From positions 26,041,001 to 26,105,000 of the forward strand of contig NC_079885.1 of assembly GCF_029227915.1 (NCBI RefSeq): DNA of 64,000 bases, written 5' to 3'. Positions 50,501 to 63,083 of this stretch are shown here, one piece after another. The notes under the pieces are model-generated. The model had not been told where the DNA came from, did not search any database, and saw only the letters and a program-made list of their open reading frames with translations. The translations under genes and the position numbers were made by a program. The number at the start of each line of letters is the position of its first letter. The first letter of the stretch is position 1. This stretch comes from Hydractinia symbiolongicarpus. Taxonomy: Eukaryota; Cnidaria; Hydrozoa; Anthoathecata; Hydractiniidae.

Positions 50501-53500
50501 CTCAATGGATTCACTTTGCTTTCAAATTTGACATTGCGAATGACCTGTTCTCTGTATTTATTAATGGAGTACATGTATTTGATGGAGAAAAAGTTGCTAG
50601 ATCACGTAAGTCATTTATATTTTTAACAAGTCTTATTTCTAATAAGATAATTTGAATGTGGAATAAAACATCCCCCATGGATAGCAGACTCTGCTGTTAT
50701 CCATAATGCGATAATGCGAAAATAAATCATGCGTAAAACAGCTGAGGTAATGGTCCAATCCTATTCTGGCACGGGTCAGGCGAGTTCTACTGTATTTTTT
50801 CTCGGCACCATACCTCCATACCTCCCAGAGCCTTTGATATTGGTTATGACCCGAAACTAACCCTTAAATTTTTAACCCTTAAATTTTTATAATCAGCAAA
50901 ATACAATGCCTTTGGTTAGGATTATGTTTAAAACTTGAAACTTACGCCGTGACACTATTTTATCAAGAAGAAACATTCTGGTATTGTGGGAAAATTTTAT
51001 TTATAACTATTACAACAGTGCCAAGTTTGATTTCAATTAGATGGCCCTTAGTATAACAATCATCCTAGAGAAAGCTTATCCAAGAGTTATGAGAGCACGG
51101 GGGGAATCTGCCACATGTCATAATATGTTCAAAAAACTCCGACCAAATAGGGTTAACTTAACCTGTCAAACATCAAATGATATACCACTTGGTATCTCTC
51201 CTGATCTCGAGCAAAAAAGGAATGTAAAGTTTATTATCTTGTGTGGCTAAGAAAGTTTTATATGACTTTTACTTTTAATGCGATACAACCTTATAACAGA
51301 AATTTAATTTGAAAATATAGATAAAAATAATAATAATAAATCAGCTAGTTTATGAACTGGTATGCCGACTTTCGAATTATGTTGTTTCAGCTAATGGTAA
51401 AAGCACGCAATTAAAATTGGCTTGGATGTACACAAGTGGAAAAAAATATTACGCCATGTTTGATGATATTGTGTATTATAATCGTTTGCTTTCCAATGAA
51501 GAAATTCTCAACCTGCACCGAGTAAGATTGCATCTATATTTTCATTGAATACAGTTTTTAATAGTTGAGTTTACAATCCAGAGAGGTATTAATATTTCAA
51601 TTTAAAATATGTCATTTTTTTTTTATTCAGGAGCAGGCCACACATTAATGAAACATTGGGATGATGCAGTTGCTATATTTCTCTAGGGAATATTTATTTG
51701 TGAATTATTTATTTTAGGGATATTTTCTTGTTGAATATTTCTTTTTGGAATATTTTTTCGTCAAATATTTATTTGTCAAATATTTATCTTTGGAACATTC
51801 ATTTGTGAAACATTTTTTGTGAAATATTTATTTGTGGAATATTTATTTGTGAGATATTTTTTGTGGAATATTCATTTGTGAAATATTCATTTGTGAGATA
51901 TTTATTTGTGAAATATTTATTTGTGAGATATTTATTTGTGGAATATTCATTTGTGGAATATTTATTTGTGAAATATTCATTTGTGAGATATTTATTTGTG
52001 GAATATTCATTTGTGGAATATTCATTTGTGGAATATTCATTTGTGGAATATTTATTTGTGAAATATTCATTTGTGAGATATTTATTTGTGAAATATTCAT
52101 TTGTGGAATATTCATTTGTGAGATATTTCTTGTGGAATATTTTTTTGTGAAATATTCATTTGGGAAATATTCATTTGCGAGATATTTATTTGTGGAATAT
52201 TCATTTGGGAGATATTTATTTGTGGAATATTCATTTGGGAGATATTTATTTGTGGAATATTCATTTGGGAGATATTTATTTGTGAAATATTCATTTGTGG
52301 AATATTTATTTGTGAGATATTTATTTGTGAGATATTCATTTGTGAAATATTCATTTTGGAGATATTTATTTGTGGATTATATAATTGTAAAATATTTATT
52401 TGTGAGATATTATTGATGTTTAACCAGATTGTGTAAATATTCAATATGTCTCTTACACCATACGCACGATTATGAACTCTTTGCATAAATTTTAAACAGG
52501 ATGTTTAATTTTATTGTAAGGATGTGGAACTATATCTTGTAAAATTTTAGCATCTTTTGAAAATCATTTGTATTCTTCTGAAACGCTTCATGCTTCGAAT
52601 CTCAGATTTATTATTAAAGGCTGATCATCTGTTTTTATCGGGTTCAAACGTCCGTAAAATTCACGCGTTGTCGATGTGCAGCCCTAGCGTTTATAAAGTG
52701 TTTAGAAAGAGCCTTTTCATTAGTCTGTGTCATCTGTACATGGTTAGTTAGTCCTTTTGTATTCTTAATATAAGTGACATCGGACTAGTCTGCTGGTGTA
52801 CGTTGGCATGCTGACAAGTGCGCAATGATAAACGTTTGTTTAATACGATGTATAATTAAGCGTGACCGGGTAATAAAAAAGTTTTCAAAAGGAATAGCTT
52901 CCGCTTGGATCAACAAAAAACAGAATGATATGAGTAAAACTAGTTGATGCGGAGCAACACAGCTCAGATTTATGTTTCTGTGAAATTAATAGATTTACTT
53001 GATTTTTGTGTGTCATGATATGGTTTCAACGATGCAAGATCATCGATATCTATTTTCAAAATACGGCTGGCACAATGTTTTTGCGAGATATGTTCCAGCT
53101 GGTAGGTAGTCACATGTTTCTTCGATTTTGTTGAATTGCAGCGCCATTTAAGTTCGTTTGCATATATTATTAGAAAAGAGTATACCAATCATCTTAGAGA
53201 AAGCCTATCCAAAAGTTATGAGAGCATGGGGAAATCTGCCCACCCCACCCCCCCCCCCCCCCTCTCCCACCGGTTTTAAAATCGTCAAAAAACTTCGACT
53301 TTGTGTCTCTCATGATCTCGAAAAAAAATAGAATGGAAAGTTTATTATCTTGGATATAATGGAGTACATGCATTAGATGGAGAAAATTTTACCAGATCAA
53401 GTATGGGTTGTTTATGATTAAATTCCTAACTTCATGGTGGCTTATCTGTTACCAGTTAGATGATGAACATCTAAGAAACTTTATATGACTTTCTTTATTT

Positions 53501-54237
53501 ACTCTTTTTACTTATTTATCATTTATTTGACTTCCGTTAATTTCGAATTGTTCTTCTGCTTATAACAAAAATGTTTATGAAAAATGTTAAACGTGTTAAC
53601 TACCAATTTTTTTGTATTGTGCTGGGCCATTGCTGACTTGAGCAAAAATTTTAAACCCCTTAGAATATCTCTTTACCCGTTCTTCAAACACGCATGATCC
53701 TAAATATTTTCTTCCTCATCGTTTTAAGCCCTTCACATTACAGGCAGCGAGTAAACCAATTCCTCTCAAAACTTTTTGTGTATTAACAGGACCTTGCTAC
53801 CGTTGTCGAAGTTTAAGTGACAGTTCTATTTTTCATTGTTCTCCAGTCTAAGTGGATTTTGCCACGGCTAATTTATGGCTAGTAATTTATAATGGCAGAA
53901 ATTAAGAAAAAAGAACTAATTTAATAAATCAGCTAGCTTTGCTGACAGGAACTCAAAAGACTGATATTCTGTTCTTTCAGTTAATTTCAAAGACACTAAA
54001 TTGAAATTGGCTTGGCAGTACACAAATCATAAGAAATACTACGCCTTGTTTGATGACATCGTGTATTATAATCGTTTGCTTTCCAATGAAGAAATTCTCA
54101 ACCTGCACCAAGTAAGATTGCGTTGAGACTTTCATTAAGTATACTTTTAATAGTCGAGTTTACAATCCAGAGAGGTGTTTGTATTCCAATTTAAAATATG
54201 TCATTTTTTTTTTATTCAGGAGCAGGCCACACATTAA
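47505..54237 (+). CDS. PAN/Apple-EGF-like-LamG secreted protein gene, copy B
   Basis: Exons: 47505-47817 PAN (313 nt, six Cys, RCNKLCAMHDEC); 48209-48299 EGF-like (CDDNPC, CLPHYG, YTC); 49249-49435 linker (KCSGCKAGAHWA, DRITKVMYLPE); 50265-50605 LamG (GFVFSFWYRTF, SQWIHFAFKFD, FINGVHVFDG). After these come two possible 3' ends: 51391-51521 with 51631-51648, or 53981-54111 with 54220-54237. Both terminal exons give EQATH and stop, and all junctions keep GT/AG and phase. The mature protein would be about 360 residues, secreted, with PAN and jellyroll modules that in other proteins bind glycans or protein partners; the function here is not known. Compared with copy A, the LamG exon is only about three quarters identical in protein, whereas the 3' exons and introns are nearly identical. 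The first exon (signal peptide) was not located. Confidence 0.82.
51391..51648 (+). CDS. Copy B 3' end, version 1 (two exons)
   Basis: Exon 51391-51521 (131 nt, NGKSTQLKLAWMYTSG then FDDIVYYNRLLSNEEI) plus terminal exon 51631-51648 (EQATH, stop). This pair corresponds to copy A's version 2 and lies just before the minisatellite. Confidence 0.75.
51690..52425 (-). repeat. 15-bp minisatellite downstream of copy B's first 3' end
   Basis: The same 15-bp family as at 34.73-35.52 kb, inverted, with about 48 units and a different order of variants. It carries an irregular patch near 52125-52145 (TTTCTTGTGG, TTTTTTTGTG). AATAAA hexamers again lie on the strand antisense to the gene. Confidence 0.92.
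52430..53180. repeat. 3'-flanking segment of copy B, inverted copy of 33.95-34.73 kb
   Basis: Near-identical inverse copy of the flank of copy A. At about 53170-53185 it is abruptly joined to sequence that in copy A lies 2.9 kb away at 36.9 kb (CCAATCATCTTAGAGAAAGC), which marks a rearrangement junction. Confidence 0.85.
53185..53905 (-). mobile_element. ACTAG-family repeat and intron sequence, duplicated within copy B
   Basis: Inverse, near-identical copy of 36.19-36.90 kb. It begins with a C-run of about 17 at 53242 and ends with CTAGTAATTTATAATGGC. It precedes the second copy B 3' exon set in the same way as it precedes version 1 in copy A. Confidence 0.75.
53981..54237 (+). CDS. Copy B 3' end, version 2 (two exons)
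   Basis: Exon 53981-54111 (131 nt, NFKDTKLKLAWQYTNH then FDDIVYYNRLLSNEEI) plus terminal exon 54220-54237 (EQATH, stop). It corresponds to copy A's version 1, now with its own terminal exon. Reaching it from the LamG exon needs a 3.4-kb intron that skips version 1 and the minisatellite. Confidence 0.7.
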
Positions 54238-54990
54238 TGAAACATTGGGATAATGATGTTGCTAGTTCTCTCGAAATGTTTCTCCTTTATTTTGTTTTAT
54301 TTGTGGGACATTTATTTATGTGAGAAAACAAGCATTAATAACAGTGCTGTTCAAATTTGTAAATATACAGATGTTTTTATGCTTGTATAATTATTATAGA
54401 CTCCCGGTTTTTTGAACAAGCATTTACTCGACATTTTTTGCTACCTTTTTTGTTTTATTTATGACAGCATACTGTAGCAAAGTTTAATTCTATTTTGGAA
54501 AGCCTATTGAAAGTTATGGAATATCGGCAGAATAACTTGCTACCGCCTCTTGGACTGAATAACGTTAAGGAAAAACAAGAGGAAATAAAAATTACTTTAA
54601 TTAAGCGGAAATTTTGAATAACTGCCACCTTGAGCAGCTGGCAGTTCACAATGTAATAATTTTACGTCATACGCACTGACCATCAATTTTTTGTATAAAC
54701 CTTCGACAGCATGTTGTAATTAATTTTTTTGGAGCTATACCGCTTTTAAAAGTGATACGTGTCGTTTCGGATAGCTCCTTTTTTTGTTATTCTGTAATTT
54801 TTTTATGATGACGTAAATGTTTATAAAGGGCTATTCCGCATATGTAAACAGAGCTGTGCCTGCACGGTTCGTATGTGTTTCCATTGTACCGGATTATCAG
54901 TCAATTCGGCGCAAACACCTATCCAATATAATAGAAACATTGTCTAAAGAACGTATGATAACATCAAAATCTGAAATTGTAATGACTGAT
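54238..54990. other. No gene recognised
   Basis: AT-rich 3' flank of copy B. The minisatellite found after the first 3' end is absent after the second, apart from a TTTATTTGTGGGACATTTAT vestige near 54295. Confidence 0.4.
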
Positions 54991-54994
54991 GTTG

Positions 54995-55055
54995 CCTTAA
55001 CCCGCAACCCTTAACTCGTAACCCACAACCCTAAACCCGCAGCCCTCAACCTGCA
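54995..55055 (+). repeat. Degenerate AACCC-rich repeat
   Basis: About six imperfect units such as AACCCGCAACCC and AACCCTAAACCC. It resembles telomere-like DNA but the period (6-7, irregular) is not a clean telomere repeat. Confidence 0.6.
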
Positions 55056-55089
55056 AAAATATTTTTTGATACATTAAAAGAAAATAGGT

Positions 55090-55140
55090 ACAAAAAAAAT
55101 CGAATGTGGTGATTCAATCCAAGATGACGCCTGTATACCG
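55090..55140 (+). repeat. Short direct repeat with 56.26-56.31 kb
   Basis: AATCGAATGTGGTGATTCAA then TCCAAGATGACGCCTGTAT. The partner at 56262-56310 reads AATCGAATGTGGCGATTGAA then TCCAAGATGACGTCTGTAT. They are 1.17 kb apart in the same orientation and could be ends of one element or two family members. Confidence 0.7.
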
Positions 55141-55142
55141 TA

Positions 55143-55255
55143 ATGCTTCGAATAAATGCCCCCTTTCTATTAAACGCCTCCCTCGAATATACTCCCCTCT
55201 TTTTCAGTCATTTTTTAAATAAACGCCCCTCGAATAGACGCCCTTCCCTCATAAG
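55143..55255 (+). repeat. Interspersed repeat fragment shared with 28.76-28.86 kb
   Basis: Contains TGCTTCGAATAAATGCCCCC, TTTCTATTAAACGCCTCC and a later AAATAAACGCCCCTCGAATA. It is the same family, in opposite orientation, as at 28755-28855. Confidence 0.7.
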
Positions 55256-55357
55256 GGGCTGTGATGCTTGGACTCTACAATGGAGAGTTACTTATTATTA
55301 TATATTCTATTTTGTTCGAATATATGTGACAAGAAACAAAACAGACATGTTTACAAA

Positions 55358-55375
55358 TGGCGACGATAAAGGGAT
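55358..55375 (+). other. Primer-binding-site-like sequence of a Gypsy-type element
   Basis: TGGCGACGATAAAGGGAT matches at about 14 of 18 positions the sequence complementary to the 3' end of animal tRNA-Ser(GCT), which many Ty3/Gypsy elements use as primer. It lies 74 bp before the gag-like frame. The LTR expected just upstream has no second copy in the window, so its limits are unknown. Confidence 0.45.
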
Positions 55376-55448
55376 AATTTTTACTCAACTTCACTTTATT
55401 TTGAAAACTTTATAAAAGAATTTACAGAACAAGAAAAAATAACTTGTA

Positions 55449-55637
55449 ATGGCTGTTGCTCTGAACATTCCCAATTTTCCAAAATTTGACCTTGACAATT
55501 ATAACACAATTTTTTCAAGATGGGAGAAATACAAGAAAAGATTTATTAATTTGTGTGTAGCACTTAGTATTACAGACGATAAGCAAAAACTTGTTCTGCT
55601 ACTTAAGGTGGCAGTAACCCTTTTTTTACATAATTAG
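55449..55637 (+). pseudogene. Gag N-terminal fragment of a Ty3/Gypsy-type retroelement
   Basis: The frame begins with Met and reads NIPNFPKFDLDNYNTIFSRW, then KKRFINLCVALSITDD and QKLVLLL. This matches the conserved start of gag polyproteins of many metazoan Gypsy elements (Pro-x-F, a Trp, then a hydrophobic RF...I.D...LLL segment). Similarity stops after about residue 53, at ACTTAAG/GTGGCA, and a stop follows nine codons later. No protease, RT or integrase is seen downstream. It is a truncated remnant. Confidence 0.6.
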
Positions 55638-55639
55638 TT

Positions 55640-57150
55640 CTGAAAGGTTAATTTCAGACTATATATCCATATATTTTCTGTTATAACACACTTGTCACAA
55701 TTTTATGGCTAAAATGCTATCTATCACCAAAAATATTCAGCCTCAATAATTCCTCTTTAAACTAAAGTTCATGAATAATTAATTAGTTTTGCCGAATATA
55801 GTTTAACTCTACGTGCTTGCGAAATTGTACGAAAAGAAATGACGTAATTATTAAAGAGAAATGTTAATAACAACAAAGATGGAGCATTACGTAGTAATTT
55901 ACGACGATCTTCATTATGCTACGCTGCACGAGCTTTAACTTTCGATAGCATTTTTTTTTTACTTTAAAATTTTTAGACTTGGTGAATCATGCAGCCATAA
56001 TACGGTGTGCGGAAATCTTTTTATTCGGAATATTTTTCATTTAACGGCGTCCGATGAGGCAGGGGATGTTAACAAAGAATCTTTTGAAAAAAACAAAAGG
56101 GTATTGTTTAAAAAAAAGAATAAACAAAAAAATCCGCACACCGTTTTAACAGGGTTAACCCAGGGTTCATTTTAAAACAGAAGCTGATGAAAAATAACGA
56201 GATTGTGAAAAGTTGGAGCTCGTAGAAGCCGATTTTTTTCTTGTTTTTGATACATTTTTAAAAAATCGAATGTGGCGATTGAATCCAAGATGACGTCTGT
56301 ATATTATTATCTAGATATCTCGGATTCTAAGGTAACAAGATGATAAGCTTCTTTACAAACATGAAATATATTGCGAATGTTTTACTTGAGTTTTAAAGGA
56401 GACATGCTGGGCCAAAAGGAATAGAAGAGTGGAAATCTGGAAATTCTGATGTATCGACATGTCTATGAAGTGGAAAACTGTAAAGAAAGAGAAATCCAGC
56501 GTTATATATTTTTTGGATTTTGGAAAGTAAATACTTTTCTTCCCCTAAAAAACATGAAGTGATTTAAGAATTGGTGAGAAATAATGTTTAGGATAAAGAG
56601 CGAATCTTTTAACCAATAGTATCTAAGGGAAGTGAGTTCTCAAGTTAGAATTAATTTGAGTTTATTTTACCTGGCATAAAATCTAGTATTTCGAAGGTTA
56701 GAGCACATACGTTTCGTAGTGTGGATTGCATTAGATTGTAAAGATAGAAAATTTGATAAAAAAACAAGATATCTAGTTAGCTACTGTATATTTTCTTCGT
56801 CATTTGAAATATTGCTATAAATGTGTTTTCCTGTAGGACTATCATATATGTAGTTATGTTATGTGAATTCTTCTGGTATGGCTGTATAAACGTGATCAAT
56901 AAGTTCAAACATTCAAATTGTTACTAGAAATTTTGCTAGATGGCATGTATATTCACTAGAACTGGTTCAATCACCTTCTGTTGCACCTCCATCTATCTGG
57001 ATCTATGATGTTTATCAAGTCTTCAATAATATATTTTTGTCAGTGCTATCAAACTTTAAAAATGCACAGAACCACACATAAATTTAAAAAGATTCAAGAA
57101 ATTATAAATATTTAGGACTTGTAAAGCTTGGGCGTTTGTCATTACAATTG
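55640..57150. other. No gene recognised
   Basis: AT-rich, with many stops in all frames. It holds the second member of the 50-bp direct repeat (56262-56310). Confidence 0.4.
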
Positions 57151-57154
57151 AATG

Positions 57155-57625
57155 TATTTATCGCGCCCCACTTTGTAATAACTTTTTCCCCACTTTGTAA
57201 ATTCGGAGCAGCCTCACTTGGTAATTCGTCGTTGCCCTACTTTATAATTTTTGAAGCTGCGCCCCACTTTGTAATAAGGTCTCTCCCCACTTTGTAATTT
57301 TTTGGTTTATTTTGATCATGAACAGTTTTTGACCCGGACACGTTTTTATAATTACCTTTTGTGAAACCGGAATTGACATTAAAAGGAAAACATGTGTTGA
57401 AAATTTAAGGCTCGTATTGTTGAGTTATATACATCCTGTGCGAGAAGATGACTATGAAATAATTGCGGAGTTGATAAGATAACGATGGACAATCCAAAAT
57501 CCCATCACATACTGGAGCTTAAAGAATGATTTGACATTTTATTCAAATCGAATAATTTTTTCTTCAAAGTAAACAAGTTCTGAAAAAAGGTGAACTGAAT
57601 AAGATAGCGAAAACTTTTAGAAAGA
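57155..57625 (+). mobile_element. Partial copy of the TGCCCCACTTTGTAAT element
   Basis: Begins GCGCCCCACTTTGTAATAAC and contains five or more of the subterminal motifs to about 57295. It then skips about 350 bp relative to the 44.4-kb copy and resumes at GACCCGGACACGTTTT, matching 44958-45245 with small changes. The unbroken frame of the longer copy is shortened and altered here (GAACTGAATAAGATAGCG). It ends without the inverse right end, so it is a deleted copy. Confidence 0.65.
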
Positions 57626-58029
57626 GTAAATCAGCTGGATATAAAAAACTAATGAAAATGTATATATGAAATGATATAATAAAATAAAGCCTGCTATAAG
57701 TTGCTATAGCTAAAATTCTGCTACATGTAACGGCCCATTGCTTTGGAGAGAAAAAGGTTCAGTTTGTGAGATATATACGTAATAAAAAAGGAAACTTCAT
57801 TAAATTTGTGCATCATACAAGTTTTTATATTAGGACAAACAATCAATCTTAGACGTATTCTTAGGATATTTTGACGCATTGATTAAAGTATATAAATTCT
57901 TACAAAAAAGTTCTTTACTTGGGTTGTAAGTTTTAAAAATTCAAATTACCATGCTGTATGTTTTTGTTTGGTATCCCTTACATGCATTCAATGAGAGATT
58001 CAGTGGATTGTTCCACGGGAGTTCAGCTT
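57626..58029. other. No gene recognised
   Basis: AT-rich, nothing supportable. Confidence 0.4.
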
Positions 58030-59675
<1,646 letters not shown>

Positions 59676-60317
59676 TAAGCCAACCATACATGAAAAAGCA
59701 TTAACCCTCTTCAGTCCGGAGGTGGGGCGGTTCCGGATTTTTAATATGTGCGCGGGATATACGGAATGTGAGCATTTTAACCGGTTCGTAGCCCCTTTAG
59801 GCAGTTAGTGGCATTTTGTACAAATTTCAAGCTTTTGATGACGTCATAGAAAATGTGCTGACGCAAGAAAAAATTTATTGTCGCCATTTTGTTCTTTTTG
59901 TGACGTACTATAAGTGTGCCAAGTGTGATCCAATTTAAACAAACGTGTGAAAAATTAGTGAGGGGGGAGGGGGACAAAATTCGCTGATGATGGTCCTTAT
60001 ATCTTTATGAACACAAATATTGATTGATATCAAGTTACATGTAAATATATAATAATTGAGAATAAGAACTTTCATATGGAAAAGTGTATTCATCAAGATT
60101 TTAGTTTAATTCCATTTACATCCGTTTATGCGTTGGAAGAACATGAAGATCAGTTTTTTAGTAAATACGCTTTATTTCGTGGTTAGTTCTAAAAGTTTCT
60201 TAATTACGGTCTAAATTTAAAATGTTTTTAAAAAGTTTCTTCATCGGTTTGTTATTATTTTTTGTTGAAAATATATACCCAATAAGTGATTAATTTATAA
60301 GCATCTGAATTTGAACA
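59676..60317. other. No gene recognised
   Basis: 59700-59965 contains ACCCTCTTCAGTCCGGAGG, ATGACGTCATAG and GGGGGGAGGGGG blocks, a style common in degraded transposons, but no ends were found. Short frames show no domain. Confidence 0.4.
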
Positions 60318-60740
60318 ATAAGATGACTCGGGCGGAGGTTTAGCCCAAGACCTCTTGCACTAGAAGCGAACGCTCTACCACAAGGCTACCATTACGGTTG
60401 CAACGAGGTTAAAAATTATTCTGTGCTGTATAAAGCCTGTCGTTAAGGCTTTTTAGCCAATCAGTTGAAAATAGCTATCAGTTAAATGAAAACGTATATA
60501 TATATATCAAAAATAAATTTTCATAGCACAAAAATAAGAAAAAAGACGCCCATTTTTCAAACCATCTTTTTACTTTCTTGAATTGGAAAAGTGGCTTGGG
60601 AATATCAACATAAAAGTAGCTTTGATTTTTTTGGTTTACAAAAGAAAATTTATTATGCAGCTGCGTTCTCGCAATTGTGGTGTATACTGTTGACCTCGGC
60701 TTTATATTTTATAGCATAGCATCAAAACCAGTCTGAATTA
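60318..60740 (-). mobile_element. tRNA-derived SINE, second family
   Basis: On the minus strand a tRNA-like head starts near 60390: box A TAGCCTTGTGG (60388-60378, one mismatch) and a degenerate box B region GGGCTAAACCTCC. A segment on the far side (60593-60740) is shared with 41.69-41.87 kb. The arrangement of head and body relative to each other suggests either a composite or an internal insertion, because the shared body lies upstream of the head in head orientation. Confidence 0.5.
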
Positions 60741-62407
60741 GGATAGATTTTTACATAACAAATCTCTGCCCCCTTGTTCAGAGAAGACTTCTTTTCCTAA
60801 AACACTAAATAACTTATTTCTCCGCAAAGCATACCAATTAAACTGAATCAGATAAAAAGCTAAATATTCAATGTTTTTAATGTTAAATGCCACATCATTT
60901 TAATAATTTACCAACTCTAGTTTGGAAATCTATTTCTAGTAATATTTTCCTTAACACTTGGCTGCAAACACAAAACTTTCATTCTGTTTATAAGCTGCAG
61001 TGAAGGAACAGAAACCAAGGGAAAGAAGAAGACGAAAAACAAAATGTATTCTGTGTGGGTTATAATGGTTTTGCTTAAGTATGTGTTTTTTATAATTATA
61101 CACATTTGTTTCTGTGATATTACGATTAAATACTTTCAAAATTCTCACTAAAGTCAATCTCAAGCTATCTCCTTTGACATCATTAATTTAATCGGGATAA
61201 ACTTTATGAAGTTATTTTCTCAGTGAGAATACAAAGATTGAAAAAATTATCTGCCTCTGCGTTATGTAAAAGAAACAACTTAGAAGACTGTGCACAAGCT
61301 TTTCTTTTAGATGTATATGTTTTAAAAGGATATTCAGCTGAGGTTTCAGGTTAAAAGCAATAGGCCTGTTCTTTAGAAAAATAGAGAAATAAAAATGATC
61401 AGCCTGGTTAGAATCGGTTATTAATGTGGCCTTTTTTAGCAGGTTGTGTGGCGTGAGGGGTGAGTGCTTAGGGTAGAGTCTGGGGAGACATAAAGTACTC
61501 CGAGATCAAATTATCCTGAACTGCTTATACTAAAGAGTTGCAACGTGTTACGGTTGCAGAATATCTTAATATAATCTCATTGCATCTTAAAATTAATTTT
61601 ATGACGTCATAGGGATGAGGACTGACTTCAAAGCCATTTGTTTTATTCCCATAATGTATTTTTTTCTCATGTTTTACTAATGGCCTTGATTCTTGACAGA
61701 CGTGGTTACTGAATCCAATGTTTCATTATTGATGCAAAAATTACGACATATGTGCATTAACACTTTTTTTACTTCAACGATTAAGTTGTAAAGGGCTGTT
61801 AGAAACATCAGTAGAATTTGCAACACCTGTAGAATAAAACACTTGAAGATTCTCGAGGTAAAAAACGGTTGCGTTATTGAGACCAGAAATGATTTCTGGT
61901 TTCAATAAAGGATCGCTATTTCACTAAAATCTGGTCTGTGTTATATTTCTAGCACTTGAATATCCCTTTAGCAAAACAATATGGTTACAACGTGATAATC
62001 AACATGCATTAAATATACACAAAGATTTTAAAATTTGAAGTAGACCTTCAAAACGGAGAATTATGGGGTAAACAAATCATTGAGTATTCTCAATTATCAT
62101 TGTAACTAACCTGCAATGTTAAAATACAAATCAATAAATAAAAAATAAAAATTTTACATAGCTATATGAAGTATTCTAAAATAACAGTTAAAACTTTAAC
62201 TGGGTATTTTTAAAACTGATTTTGAAAATTTTAGAAATCTTGATATGTATAAACTTGACAAATCAAATATAATAACTTCTGACACAAGCTCAATTTGAAT
62301 GATGAAGTTTATCTATTTTTTCATCTAAAGAAACAGCCGCGGTAACATGTCACTTTTGCTAAACTTTTATTTTTATGCTGTCTTTTGTGGCTCTGGCTAC
62401 GCTATGT
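60741..62407. other. No gene recognised
   Basis: AT-rich, short frames only. No terminal repeats or RNA signals found. Confidence 0.4.
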
Positions 62408-62567
62408 CTATCTACCTACCTACCTACCTACCTACCTACCTACCTACCTACCTACCTACCTACCTACCTACCTACCTACCTACCTACCTACCTACCTACC
62501 TACCTACCTACCTACCTACCTACCTACCTACCTACCTACCTACCTACCTACCTACCTACCTACCTAC

Positions 62568-62607
<40 letters not shown>
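62408..62607 (+). repeat. (CTAC)n-(CTAT)n compound microsatellite
   Basis: About 40 CTAC units followed by about 9 CTAT units. The Leu-Pro-Thr-Tyr frames over it, open in all three forward frames, are artefacts. Confidence 0.97.
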
Positions 62608-63083
62608 TTACCTCCTCAGGCGATTCTAAAGATTCCGTCTTCGCTAGCGGAAATCAATGAATGTGATTTTTGAAATCCTCACCCTAAACTTTATAAAATG
62701 TGAAATCTTCTGAATTATACAGCAGACAATTCTTTTTAATTTTGTGCTAAATGACCTCTGGTTGAAGCCGAGGTCTATTAGTACAAATCAAAAGTTAAGA
62801 AGGCTTTGACCTTAACATTAATACCACCAAAACAGCATTTTACATGTCTAATTAAATTGAGAATTTATACACACAACAATATAATGATGTTGAATATGTC
62901 AAAACAAGTCAAAACATCAAAATTTTAAAATTTTAAAAAACAAGTAATTCGCGAAACTTGTACTAGAAAATCACCATAAATAATAGTAATCGGCAGCTTG
63001 TTCCTGATTGGTTAACTTACATCATTTTACGATGACGATGGGAGAATAAATTTTCTTTCTTATTTCTGAACTATTTTCTTCAG
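62608..63083. other. Upstream region of copy C, no exon recognised
   Basis: No first exon could be identified. The 50-bp block plus GAA repeat found before copies A and B is absent here. Confidence 0.4.

Noticed and set aside
54995-55055. Interstitial telomere
   Set aside because: Units vary between 5 and 7 bases with CGC, CGT and CAC insertions; it is not a regular TTAGGG-type array.
62347-62673. YLPTYLPT frames in all three forward frames
   Set aside because: Simple translation of the CTAC/CTAT microsatellite.
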